NCBI RefSeq assembly: GCF_000264455.2
Contig: NC_017958.1
Span: forward strand, 1,059,001 to 1,123,000
DNA from: Tistrella mobilis KA081020-065
GTDB lineage: Bacteria > Pseudomonadota > Alphaproteobacteria > Tistrellales > Tistrellaceae
Length of the DNA: 64,000 nucleotides
Reading direction: 5' to 3'
Part shown: positions 53,642-62,015 of the stretch, piece after piece
Layout: each line of letters opens with the position of its first letter
How positions within the stretch are numbered: the first letter of the stretch is position 1
Made by a program: the position numbers and the translations under genes
The notes under the pieces: model-generated
What the model saw: only the letters and a program-made list of their open reading frames with translations
Told to the model about the DNA's origin: nothing
Database searches by the model: none

Positions 53642-53860
53642 TTACGATCCTCCGGTGATCACCTGCCAGGCAATCGGCATATATCCCGGATCCGGCGTCG
53701 CCGGCTTCTGGAAGATGAAGAAGCCGTTCTGATTGCCGCTCTGATTGTTGAAATTGATGGTGTAGGTCACGCCACCCGCCTGATCCAGGGCTTCGTCAGG
53801 CAGGGCGCCATCAGCAGACGGCTGATCGGCGGGGGTTTCGGTCGGCTTTTCGGTGGTCAT
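53642..53860 (-). CDS. Small hypothetical protein with double-glycine-type leader (72 aa)
   Basis: The N-terminal 30 residues are Pro/Thr/Asp/Glu-rich and end in LPDEALDQAGG (20-30). This closely resembles the leader end of double-glycine peptides (L-x-x-x-x-L-x-x-x-GG). The remaining 42 residues (NFNNQSGNQNGFFIFQKP, then PIAWQVITGGS) form a short beta-rich polar core without Cys. It is monocistronic and convergent with the TauE-like gene (21 bp apart). It could be an exported peptide or small surface protein; no C39 ABC exporter lies in the window. The leader reading is inference. Confidence 0.55.
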   Translation of the reverse strand: MTTEKPTETPADQPSADGALPDEALDQAGGVTYTINFNNQSGNQNGFFIFQKPATPDPGYMPIAWQVITGGS

Positions 53861-53956
53861 GTCGGCTACTCCTGGTTCCGATGTCGGGTAGCATGGCCGG
53901 TCCCGGGCCGGCGCGCCAGTCCCGGCCCGCGGCGATATCGCCCGCGGTTGACCGGA

Positions 53957-54648
<692 letters not shown>

Positions 54649-54652
<4 letters not shown>

Positions 54653-55401
54653 GCCTCGTCCTCGCCCAGATAGGCGGCGATCACCTTCGGATCGGCGCGG
54701 ATCGCGTCGGGGCTGCCGGACGCGATCGCATGGCCCGCCACCAGCACCGTCACCCGATCGGCCAGCGCGAACACCGCCTCCATGTCGTGCTCGACCATCA
54801 GAATGGTGGTCTCACGCGCCAGGGCCCGGATGGTCTCGACCATCGCGGCACTTTCGTCGGGCCCGAGCCCCGCCAACGGCTCGTCCAGCAGCAGCAGCCG
54901 CGGGCGCTGCGCCACGGCGAGCGCGATTTCCAGGCGCCGCCGCTCGCCATGGGACAGCACAGCCGCCGGCCGCCGGTCGGTGGGGTCGAGCCCGAAGCGC
55001 GCCAGCACCACCGCCGCCCGCGCCGTCAGATCCCGGTCCCGCGCCCGGGCGGCGAAGGGCCGCCAGACGGCGCGGGTCGGCGCCAGCAGCCCGACCTCGA
55101 TGGTCTCGATCGCCGTCAGGCTGGGGAACAGGGCGACGATCTGATAGGCGCGCACCAGCCCGCGCCGGGCGCGGGTCACCACGCCCAGGGCACCGACATC
55201 GCGGCCGTCGAAGAGGATCCGCCCGGCATCGGTCATGATCTCGCCCGAAATCAGCGCGCAGGCCGTGGTCTTGCCGGCACCGTTGGGGCCGATCAGCGCA
55301 TGGATCTCTCCGGGCATCACCTGAAACGACAGGTCGTCGGCGGCGGCCAGCGCCCCGAAGCGGCGGGTGACGCCGGCCAGTTCCAGCAGGGCCGCGGTCA
55401 T
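54649..55401 (-). CDS. Liv-type ABC transporter ATPase (LivG family)
   Basis: A 250-residue ATPase with Walker A GPNGAGKTT, signature LSHGERRRLEIA and Walker B LLLLDEPLAGLGP, and the H-loop in MVEHDMEAVF. The start at 55401 overlaps the LivM-type gene by 4 bp. The longer open frame up to 55938 is antisense-free but reads LivM out of frame, so it is rejected. Confidence 0.92.
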
Positions 55402-56504
55402 GCCCGCCCCCGCCGCCGGATCCGGCTCCAGGCCCGGCCAAGGGTGCCCGTGACCCCGCCCCGGTTGAAAATCGCCGCCAGCACCAGCATCGGCCCCAGG
55501 ATCGCCGCCCAATGTTCGGTCCAGCGGCCGAGCATCTCTTCCAGAACCACCATGATCGCGGCACCGGCCACGGCCCCGGCGGGCGTCGCGGCTCCGCCCA
55601 GCACCACCATCACCATCAGCTCGCCCGATGTCGTCCAGGCAAGCGGCGTCGGGCTCACGAAGCCGATCAGGTTGGCGTTGAGCGCGCCCGCCACCCCCGC
55701 CACCGCGGCCGCCGTCACGAAGGCCGCCAGCCTCAGGCCATAGGGGCTTCGGCCCAGCGCCCTGAGCCGGCGTTCGTCGTCGCGCGCCGCTGCCAACACC
55801 AGCCCGTAGCGGCTGCCCGATATCCGGTGGGCGATGCCGAGCCAGAGCCCGAGCAGGGCCACACAGATCCAGTGAAACACCAGATCGTCGCCGGTATCGA
55901 GGCCGAGACCGCCGATCGCCGCGGTGTTGCGGCTCCACATCGACAGCCCGTCCTCGCCGCCGTAATCGGCGAAGGCGATGGTGACGAAATAGAGCATCTG
56001 CGAGAAGGCGAGCGTGATCATGATGAAATAGGCACCGCCCGTGCGCAGGCTCACCGCGCCGATCGGCAGCGCGATCAGCGCCGCCGCCACCGCCGCGGCC
56101 GGCAGGGTGACCAGCAGGCTGTCAGAGCCGGTGCCGGCCAGGAAGCCCAGCGCGCCCTCCATGCCCTGGGCATGGTGAAAGGCCACACCCACCGCATAGG
56201 CGCCGATGCCGACGAAGGCGCCATGGCCGAGCGAGGGCAGCCCGGCGCCGCCGATCAGCAATTGCAGGCTGGCGGCGGCCAGCCCCCAGATCGCGATCCG
56301 GGTGGTGAGCGAGACCAGGTACGAGGCCCCGGCCGCCTCGGCGAGGAGGGGTGCCACGGCCAGCAGCACCAGCAGAACGATCGCCGCGCGGCCGCCGCGG
56401 CCGGGTACGGTGATATGCATCGATGCCGATGCATCTGCAACACCCGCCCCGGCCGGATGCATCGACGTCGATGCAGTTTCGGGCTGACGCTCAGTCCCGG
56501 CCAC
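55398..56504 (-). CDS. Liv-type ABC transporter permease (LivM family)
   Basis: A 368-residue permease with about ten helices, including PSLGHGAFVGIGAYAVGVAF and the AFFIMITLAFSQML-like segment of LivM proteins. The GTG at 56504 has AAGGGGG 6 bases upstream and overlaps LivH by 14 bp. This start adds about 38 polar residues containing two similar peptides (TASTSMHP, DASASMHI) that are encoded by palindromes. ATG at 56420 (MHITVPG) is the alternative. Confidence 0.9.
   Translation of the reverse strand: MAGTERQPETASTSMHPAGAGVADASASMHITVPGRGGRAAIVLLVLLAVAPLLAEAAGASYLVSLTTRIAIWGLAAASLQLLIGGAGLPSLGHGAFVGIGAYAVGVAFHHAQGMEGALGFLAGTGSDSLLVTLPAAAVAAALIALPIGAVSLRTGGAYFIMITLAFSQMLYFVTIAFADYGGEDGLSMWSRNTAAIGGLGLDTGDDLVFHWICVALLGLWLGIAHRISGSRYGLVLAAARDDERRLRALGRSPYGLRLAAFVTAAAVAGVAGALNANLIGFVSPTPLAWTTSGELMVMVVLGGAATPAGAVAGAAIMVVLEEMLGRWTEHWAAILGPMLVLAAIFNRGGVTGTLGRAWSRIRRRGRA
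56416..56475. promoter_or_regulatory. Two TGCATCG...CGATGCA inverted repeats inside the start of the LivM-type gene
   Basis: TGCATCG-ATGC-CGATGCA lies at 56416-56433 and the perfect 18-bp palindrome TGCATCGACGTCGATGCA at 56458-56475. The half-sites are identical and the centres lie 42 bp apart (about four helical turns). Such a pair looks like an operator for a dimeric repressor acting at a distance, but it lies in coding sequence where a repeated peptide could create it by chance. Confidence 0.4.
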
Positions 56505-57408
56505 CGAACACCCCCTTCGGACGGATGGCCAGCACCACCGCCATCAAAAGATAGATCGTCATCGATGCAAGTGCGGCCCCGATCTGGTCGGCCGCGGCTG
56601 GCGGCAGCAGCTCGCGCGCCAGCTGCGGCAGATAGGCCCGGCCGAGCGTGTCGGCGAGGCCGACGATGATCGCGCCGATGAAGGCGCCCTTCACCGAGCC
56701 GATGCCGCCGATCACGATTACCACGAAGGCGAGAATCAACACCGGCTCCCCCATGCCGACCTGCACCGCCAGCACCGGCCCGGCCATAGCGCCGGCAAGG
56801 CCCGCCAGCAGCCCGCCCAGCGCGAAAAGCACGGCATAGAGCCGGCCGATATCGACGCCCAAGGCTGCGACCATGCGCCGGTTCTGGGCGCCGGCACGGA
56901 TCAGCATGCCGAGGCGGGTGCGCTCGATCAGCAAAGCGAGGCCCCCGGCCACCACCAGGCCGGCCAGGATGATCGCCAGCCGCCAGGCCGGATAGGGCGT
57001 GCCGGGCAGCACCTCCACCGTACCGGCGGCAAAGGCGGGCACGTCGAGGAAGAGCGGCCGCGGCCCGAACAGGATCCGCACCATTTCATTGGCAAACAGC
57101 ACGATGCCGAAGGTGGCGAGCACCTGGTCCAGATGATCGCGGGCATAGAGCCGGGCGATGACCAGCCGTTCGATGACGAAGCCGAGCAGGGCCGCCACCG
57201 GCAGCGCCGCCAGGATGCCGAGCGGGACCGAGCCCGTCTCCGCCGCAACGAAAGCGGCCGCGAAGGCGCCGCACATATAGAGCGCGCCATGGGCAAGGTT
57301 CAGCACGCCCATCACGCCGAAAACCAGCGTCAGGCCGGCGGCGATCATGAACAGCATGACGCCGAGCTGCAGGCCGTTCAGGACCTGCTCAAGGACAAGG
57401 GAAGACAT
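56491..57408 (-). CDS. Liv-type ABC transporter permease (LivH family)
   Basis: A 305-residue permease of about eight helices: NGLQLGVMLFMIAAGLTLVFGVMGVLNLAHGALYM at the start is the LivH signature. GGLLAGLAGAMAGPV and VVIVIGGIGSVKGAFIGA follow. ATG 57408 is preferred over the GTG at 57426. It is preceded by the binding-protein gene, with an 80-bp gap. Confidence 0.9.
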   Translation of the reverse strand: MSSLVLEQVLNGLQLGVMLFMIAAGLTLVFGVMGVLNLAHGALYMCGAFAAAFVAAETGSVPLGILAALPVAALLGFVIERLVIARLYARDHLDQVLATFGIVLFANEMVRILFGPRPLFLDVPAFAAGTVEVLPGTPYPAWRLAIILAGLVVAGGLALLIERTRLGMLIRAGAQNRRMVAALGVDIGRLYAVLFALGGLLAGLAGAMAGPVLAVQVGMGEPVLILAFVVIVIGGIGSVKGAFIGAIIVGLADTLGRAYLPQLARELLPPAAADQIGAALASMTIYLLMAVVLAIRPKGVFGGRD

Positions 57409-57488
57409 GAGCGGATGCAGGATCACCGCCGGCAGCCGCGGGATCGGGTGGAGTCAGCTCCCCTCCCCCGCGGCCGGCCGGTCCGGTA

Positions 57489-58676
57489 TCACATCTTGCA
57501 ATCGGCCGCGTAGGCGTCGACATGGTCGTCGAACACCTTCGCGACGATGCGGTTCACCAGCCGGCCCTGATCATCCTTCACCACTTCGCGGGCGTAGAGA
57601 TCCTGGATCGGGTGCTGGTTGTTGCCGAAGCGGAATTCGCCGCGGACGCTGTCGAACTTTGCGGCCTTCATGCCGGCCCGCAGCCCGTCGCGATTGGCGA
57701 CGTCGCCGCCGACCGCTTCCAGACCCGCGCCCATGATATGCGCCGCTTCATAGCCCTGCATGGCATAGACCGAGGGCAGACGGCCATAGGCCTTCTCGAA
57801 GCCCGCAACGAAGGCCTTGTTGGCGGGGTTGTCGAGATCGGTCGACCACTGCGCGCCGTTGATCACCCCCAGCGCCGCATCGCCCACCGCCGGCAGGATG
57901 TCCTGCGAGAACGAGAAGGCGGGGCCGTAGAGCTTGATCTTGCCCTTGAGACCGGCCTGATCGAACTGCTTCACGAAGTTGATCCCCATGCCGCCGGGCA
58001 GGAAGATGAAGACGCCCTCAGGGTCGGCCGCGCGGATGCTGGCGATTTCCGCGGCGTAATCCAGCTGGCCCAGCTTGGTATAGACCTCCTGGACCACTTC
58101 CCCCTTGTAATAGCGCTTGAAGCCGGTCAGCGAATCCTTGCCCGCCGGATAATTGGGGGCGATCAGGAACATGCGCTTCAGCCCGGCCTGCTCCACGGCG
58201 GCACCGGTTGCCTCGTGCAGGTTGTCGTTCTGATAGGCGGCGTTGAAATAGTTCGGGCTGCAGCCGGCACCGGCCAGCTGCGAGGGGCCGGCATTGGAGC
58301 TGACATAGATCACGTCGTCGCGGGTGACCTTGGGCACCACGGCCAGCGCCAGGTTCGAGAAGACGATGCCGGTCATCAGGCTGACACCGTCTTCCTTGAC
58401 CAGCCGATCGGCCGCCTGCACGGCGATTTCGGGCTTGCGGGCGTCGTCGACGGTCAGCACCTCGACCGGCACGCCGCCCAGCTTGCCGCCGGCTTCCGTC
58501 ACCGCCAGCATGAAGCCGTCGCGGGTGTCGACCCCCAGCCCCGCGCCATCACCGCTCAAGGTGGTGAGCAGGCCGATCTTCACCGGATCGGCCGCCTGGG
58601 CCGCCGCCAGCCCGAAGCCCATCACGATACCCGTCGCCGCCGCGATCATCCGCGAGGCCGCCTTGTTCGTCGTCAT
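57489..58676 (-). CDS. Liv-type ABC transporter periplasmic binding protein
   Basis: A 395-residue type I periplasmic binding protein with a signal peptide (RMIAAATGIVMGFGLAAAQA). VKIGLLTTLSGDGAGLG is the N-terminal lobe; IYVSSNAGPSQLAG and MGINFVKQFDQAG line the cleft region. Its Peripla_BP_6 sequence is typical of importers for amino acids, amides or aromatic acids; the ligand cannot be told. It is the first gene of the five-gene set. No regulator other than the nearby RAM-domain protein is seen. Confidence 0.9.
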   Translation of the reverse strand: MTTNKAASRMIAAATGIVMGFGLAAAQAADPVKIGLLTTLSGDGAGLGVDTRDGFMLAVTEAGGKLGGVPVEVLTVDDARKPEIAVQAADRLVKEDGVSLMTGIVFSNLALAVVPKVTRDDVIYVSSNAGPSQLAGAGCSPNYFNAAYQNDNLHEATGAAVEQAGLKRMFLIAPNYPAGKDSLTGFKRYYKGEVVQEVYTKLGQLDYAAEIASIRAADPEGVFIFLPGGMGINFVKQFDQAGLKGKIKLYGPAFSFSQDILPAVGDAALGVINGAQWSTDLDNPANKAFVAGFEKAYGRLPSVYAMQGYEAAHIMGAGLEAVGGDVANRDGLRAGMKAAKFDSVRGEFRFGNNQHPIQDLYAREVVKDDQGRLVNRIVAKVFDDHVDAYAADCKM

Positions 58677-58767
58677 CTCCCGTCCCGTCCCTGCGAGGTG
58701 TGGCCAAGCCTTTCCCGGCGGCCCCGCGCTCCCCGCGGACCCGCCTGCCCGTCCCGGTGGCCCGGGA

Positions 58768-59010
58768 TCAGGTAAAGGCCTTGAAGGTGATCATCGTGAA
58801 GGTGTCCTTGACGCCTGCAATGGCGTGGAGCTTCTCGTTCACGAAATGCCCGATGTCGCGGCCGGGCGCCAGATAGCACTTCATCAGCAGGTCGTACTGA
58901 CCCGAGATCGAATGCACCTCGGAAATCTCCTCGATCGTCGCCACCGCCTGATGGGCGACGTCATAGGCCTTGCCGAGTTCGCATTTGATAAGGACGAAGA
59001 TGGTCTGCAT
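58768..59010 (-). CDS. Stand-alone Lrp/AsnC ligand-binding (RAM) domain protein
   Basis: An 80-residue protein equal to the C-terminal RAM domain of Lrp/AsnC regulators: FVLIKCELGKAYDVAHQAV, then SISGQYDLLMKCYL, and VKDTFTMITFKAF. The DNA-binding helix-turn-helix half is absent and there is no upstream sequence to supply it. Stand-alone RAM proteins form oligomeric rings that bind amino acids. Its place 91 bp upstream of a Liv-type operon suggests sensing of the imported compound or partnering with a full Lrp. Confidence 0.85.
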   Translation of the reverse strand: MQTIFVLIKCELGKAYDVAHQAVATIEEISEVHSISGQYDLLMKCYLAPGRDIGHFVNEKLHAIAGVKDTFTMITFKAFT

Positions 59011-59145
59011 GGGGCTCCGACCGGCATGAGATCAGGGAAAATGGGCCGGCGGCAGGGGCGCACACGGCCGTTTCGCCGACCGTACCCGGTTTTGCCCGCT
59101 TTGGGTAGCGGCTGCGCCGGAACTCTGCGCGCCAAGACAGGGATT

Positions 59146-59184
59146 AAAAACGACAAAAGCCGGCCACCATGAAAGGTGCCGGCT
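59146..59184 (-). terminator. Terminator of tRNA-Leu(GAG)
   Basis: On the minus strand AGCCGGCACC and GGTGGCCGGCT pair (one bulge) around TTTCAT, followed by TTTTGTCGTTTTT. It lies about 35 bp after the tRNA 3' end. Confidence 0.75.
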
Positions 59185-59219
59185 TGATCCGATCTTCAGC
59201 TCGCCCTGCTTCGGGAGAG

Positions 59220-59306
59220 TGGTGCGACCAGCAGGACTTGAACCTGCACGCCCTTTCGGGCACTAGCCCCTCAAGCTAGCGCGTCTACCAATTCCGCCAT
59301 GGTCGC
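59220..59306 (-). tRNA. tRNA-Leu (anticodon GAG)
   Basis: An 87-nt class II tRNA. The acceptor GCGACCA/TGGTCGC has discriminator A and an encoded CCA (59220-59222). The anticodon arm is CTAGC-TTGAGGG-GCTAG, giving GAG. The variable arm is GCCC-GAAA-GGGC, and the T-arm contains GGTTCAAGTCC. Confidence 0.93.
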
Positions 59307-59404
59307 AGCGGTGTCGTGTGGTCCGTGGTTATACGCAAAACCGTCCCGGATGCAAGCATCGTCGTCAGAAAAACGACACAAGATCCGGTATTTCGGCTTT
59401 GCCA

Positions 59405-59430
59405 ACAAAAAACCCGCCGAACCGAGGCGG
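59405..59430 (-). terminator. Terminator of tRNA-Leu(CAG)
   Basis: On the minus strand CCCGCC-TCGGTT-GGCGGG is followed by TTTTTT. It lies about 50 bp after the tRNA, so the two tRNA-Leu genes appear to be separately transcribed. Confidence 0.75.
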
Positions 59431-59480
59431 GCGTTTCGTTGACGATGACGCTTCCCGATGGTCACCCTCCTTTTGGAGAG

Positions 59481-59567
59481 TGGTGCGACCGGTAGGACTT
59501 GAACCTACACGTCCGTACAGACACTAGTACCTGAAACTAGCGCGTCTACCAATTCCGCCACGGTCGC
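59481..59567 (-). tRNA. tRNA-Leu (anticodon CAG)
   Basis: An 87-nt class II tRNA with acceptor GCGACCG/CGGTCGC, discriminator A and encoded CCA. The anticodon arm is CTAGT-TTCAGGT-ACTAG, giving CAG, the reader of the commonest Leu codon in GC-rich genomes. The first 30 nt are almost identical to the neighbouring tRNA-Leu(GAG), suggesting local duplication. Confidence 0.93.
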
Positions 59568-59684
59568 ATCGGGCGTCGTCGTCGTGGCGGTCTTATAGCC
59601 AATACTCCGGGAGGAGCGCAAGAGGTCTTTTTCATGGGGACGCAACATTTCTGAGGGGGCCGGGGCATGCCCGAAACCAAACCA

Positions 59685-59712
59685 TTGACCTGTAATGAAA
59701 ATGCCATATCCG
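59685..59712 (+). promoter_or_regulatory. Candidate promoter for the Mn riboswitch transcript
   Basis: TTGACC (59685-59690) and TATCCG (59707-59712), 16 bp apart, precede the riboswitch by about 100 bp. The -10 is a weak match. Confidence 0.35.
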
Positions 59713-59814
59713 CCCCTTCGAAAAAAAATCTGCGCACCGCCTCCGCCCCCTCTCGGACCGCTCATGACGCCTGCAAACATTGACACCCGAGCCGCCTCCG
59801 GGGCATGCTCCCCC

Positions 59815-59970
59815 CACTTCCGAGGGGGAGTAGCCGACCGCGACCGGGCAGACCAGCCCGGCAGGACGGATCGCACGTCAACAGACTTGCCCGCCGGCCC
59901 TGTGTGCCGGCATCCGGCATGGCGTGCGAGCGACGGGGACCATCCCGGCGCCGGCGAGACCTTCGGACGC
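59815..59970 (+). ncRNA. yybP-ykoY manganese riboswitch
   Basis: The hallmark GGGGAGTAGCC (59826-59836) follows the 5' side of P1 (TCCGA, 59819-59823). A perfect hairpin CCGGGC-AGACCA-GCCCGG lies at 59844-59861. GTCAACAGACTTG matches the conserved internal segment. The conserved 3' loop GCGAGACC (ending 59961) runs into TCGGA (59963-59967), which closes P1. The gene downstream encodes a GDT1/UPF0016 transporter, a classical yybP-ykoY target. Mn2+ binding should favour expression of the exporter. Confidence 0.85.
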
Positions 59971-60001
59971 GATCGCATCGACCGTCGACACCAGCGCGAC
60001 G

Positions 60002-60091
60002 GGACGGCCGGACCGGCCGATGCGTGTCGTGTCCGATCGTGCTCGCTGCTTGCGCGCCAGGAATTCAGGTCCGGCCGTCCACCCTCGGAGG
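60002..60091 (+). promoter_or_regulatory. Probable riboswitch expression platform
   Basis: GGACGGCCGGACC (60002-60014) is perfectly complementary to GGTCCGGCCGTCC (60068-60080). The second arm ends 6 bases before the GGAGG ribosome-binding site (60087-60091) of the transporter gene. An alternative pairing with aptamer or linker sequence could hide or free this site. Confidence 0.55.
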
Positions 60092-60102
60092 CAGATCACA
60101 TC

Positions 60103-60681
60103 ATGGAAGCGCTCGCGGTCTCCACGCTCGTCGTGGCCCTGGCGGAAATCGGCGACAAGACACAGCTGCTCGCACTCGCGCTCACGCTGCGCTACCGCAC
60201 CCCCTGGCCGGTGGCGGCTGGCATTCTGGTTGCAACGCTCGCCAACCATGCCGTGGCGGGCGCGGTGGGGGCCGCCGTCGCCGCCCATGTCGATCCGCAA
60301 TGGATGCGCTGGATCCTGGGCGCCTCGTTCATCGCCATGGGCCTCTGGGTTCTGGTGCCGGACAGGCTGGACGAGGATGAAGGCCCCCGCACCACCGCCC
60401 GCGGCGCCTTCCTGGCCACCACCCTCACCTTCTTCGTGGTCGAGATCGGCGACAAGACCCAGGTCGCGACCGTGGCGCTTGCCGCCGATTATGCGCCGCT
60501 GATCGCGGTGGTCATCGGCACCACCATCGGCATGATGATCGCCAACCTGCCGGTCGTGTTCCTGGGCGACCGCATCACCCGGGTCATCCCGCTGGGCCTG
60601 GTCCGCAAGGCGGCAGCTGCCCTGCTGATCGTGCTGGGCGTGCTCGCCCTGCTGGACGGCGGCGAACTGCTGCACCTCTGA
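60103..60681 (+). CDS. GDT1/TMEM165 (UPF0016) family Mn2+ exporter-like protein
   Basis: A 192-residue membrane protein with six helices in two repeats. Each repeat has the E-x-G-D-K-T-Q metal motif: ALAEIGDKTQLLAL and VVEIGDKTQVATV. The start at 60103 has GGAGG 11 bases upstream; the frame continues upstream only through the riboswitch. Bacterial members (MneA-like) export Mn2+. Control by the Mn riboswitch at 59815-59970 supports this function strongly. Confidence 0.9.
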   Translation: MEALAVSTLVVALAEIGDKTQLLALALTLRYRTPWPVAAGILVATLANHAVAGAVGAAVAAHVDPQWMRWILGASFIAMGLWVLVPDRLDEDEGPRTTARGAFLATTLTFFVVEIGDKTQVATVALAADYAPLIAVVIGTTIGMMIANLPVVFLGDRITRVIPLGLVRKAAAALLIVLGVLALLDGGELLHL

Positions 60682-60805
60682 GGGAAACGCAGGACGGCCG
60701 TCCCGATCTTGCCACTTGAACCGGCGCCGCCGACGGTGAACATGTCAGGGCAAGACAGATCTCTGCCATCCGGTGACGGCAGAGCCGGAACGGAGCCCGG
60801 GTGGC

Positions 60806-62011
60806 ATGGATGACGGTGGGGCAGGCAGATATGCGGCGGGTGCGGCGGCGGCGCTCATTGCCCCGGCGGCACGGCGCCCCGCCATCGCCATCCGGGACGC
60901 GACCCTTGCCGATATCGACGCGCTGCTGGCGATCGAAAACGCCTCCTTCGTCCACGACCGGATCAGCCGCCGCAGCTTCCGCCATCTGCTGACCCGCGCC
61001 CATGCCGATACGGTGATCGCCGAAGCGGCGGGTGCCGACGGACGGATGGTCGTCGCCGGTTATGCGATGGTGCTCTACAACACCGGCACCCGGCTCGCCC
61101 GGCTCTATTCCATCGCCACCGCCCCCGGCTGGCGCGGGGCGGGGATCGGCGGCCGGCTGCTGGCCGAGGTGGAGGCCCGCTCGCGGGCGGCCGAGGCCAC
61201 CACCATCCGCCTGGAAGTCCGTGCCGACGCGCCCGATGTGGCGGCAATCTATGAACATGCCGGCTATCGCCGCTTCGGCCGCTATGTCGCCTATTACGAA
61301 GATGCGGTGGATGCGATCCGCATGGAGAAGTCGCTGGCCCGGCGCCTGGATCCGTCGCGCGACCGCGTGCCCTATGTGGAACAGAGCCTGCCCTTCACCT
61401 GCGGGCCGGCGGCGCTGATCATGGCGATGCATGCGCTCGACCCCGAACGGGCCACCGGCCCTGAGGAGGAACTCAGGATCTGGCGCGAATCCACCACGAT
61501 CTTCATGACTTCCGGCCATGGCGGCTGCTCGCCCCATGGTCTGGCGCTGGCGGCCGCCGCCCGCGGCTTCGGTGTCCGCCTGCACGTCACCGGCCAGGGC
61601 GTGCCCTTCGTCGACGGCGTGCGCAGCCCGGAGAAGAAGCGGGTGATCGAGATGGTCCAGGCCGAATTCGTGCGCGAGATCGCGGACGAGCCGCTGATCA
61701 CCCTCGACGAACGGCCGGCCACGCTCGACGACATCGCCACGGCCCTCGGCCAGGGCGAGATCCCGCTGCAGCTGGTCAGTTCCTGGCGCTTCGACCGGCA
61801 GAAGGCACCGCATTGGGTGGTGGTGGTCGCGGTGGACGACGCCTGCGTTCACATCCATGATCCCTTCGTCGACCGCGACGAAGGCCGCGCCCCCATCGAC
61901 TGCATCCGCATCCCCGTCCCCCGCCGCGATTTCGAGCGCATGTCGCGCTATGGCCGCGCGGGGCTGCGTGCCACACTCCTCATCTCCTCCCTTCCCACCC
62001 CGGGTTCCTGA
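60806..62011 (+). CDS. GNAT acetyltransferase / C39-like peptidase fusion
   Basis: A 401-residue two-domain protein. Residues of about 25-185 form a GNAT domain with ARLYSIATAPGWRGAGIGGRLL (acetyl-CoA loop) and a late YEHAGYRRFGRYVAYY. From about 190 a C39-like (DUF3335-type) peptidase follows: QSLPFTCGPAALIMAMHAL has the nucleophile Cys and oxyanion residues, APHWVVVVAVDD the His, and IHDPF the Asp. ATG 60806 has GGAG upstream; GTG 60773 is an alternative. The stop lies 4 bp before the ATP-grasp gene. The pair may acylate or cleave and ligate a peptide; the substrate is unknown. Confidence 0.85.
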   Translation: MDDGGAGRYAAGAAAALIAPAARRPAIAIRDATLADIDALLAIENASFVHDRISRRSFRHLLTRAHADTVIAEAAGADGRMVVAGYAMVLYNTGTRLARLYSIATAPGWRGAGIGGRLLAEVEARSRAAEATTIRLEVRADAPDVAAIYEHAGYRRFGRYVAYYEDAVDAIRMEKSLARRLDPSRDRVPYVEQSLPFTCGPAALIMAMHALDPERATGPEEELRIWRESTTIFMTSGHGGCSPHGLALAAAARGFGVRLHVTGQGVPFVDGVRSPEKKRVIEMVQAEFVREIADEPLITLDERPATLDDIATALGQGEIPLQLVSSWRFDRQKAPHWVVVVAVDDACVHIHDPFVDRDEGRAPIDCIRIPVPRRDFERMSRYGRAGLRATLLISSLPTPGS

Positions 62012-62015
62012 GCCA

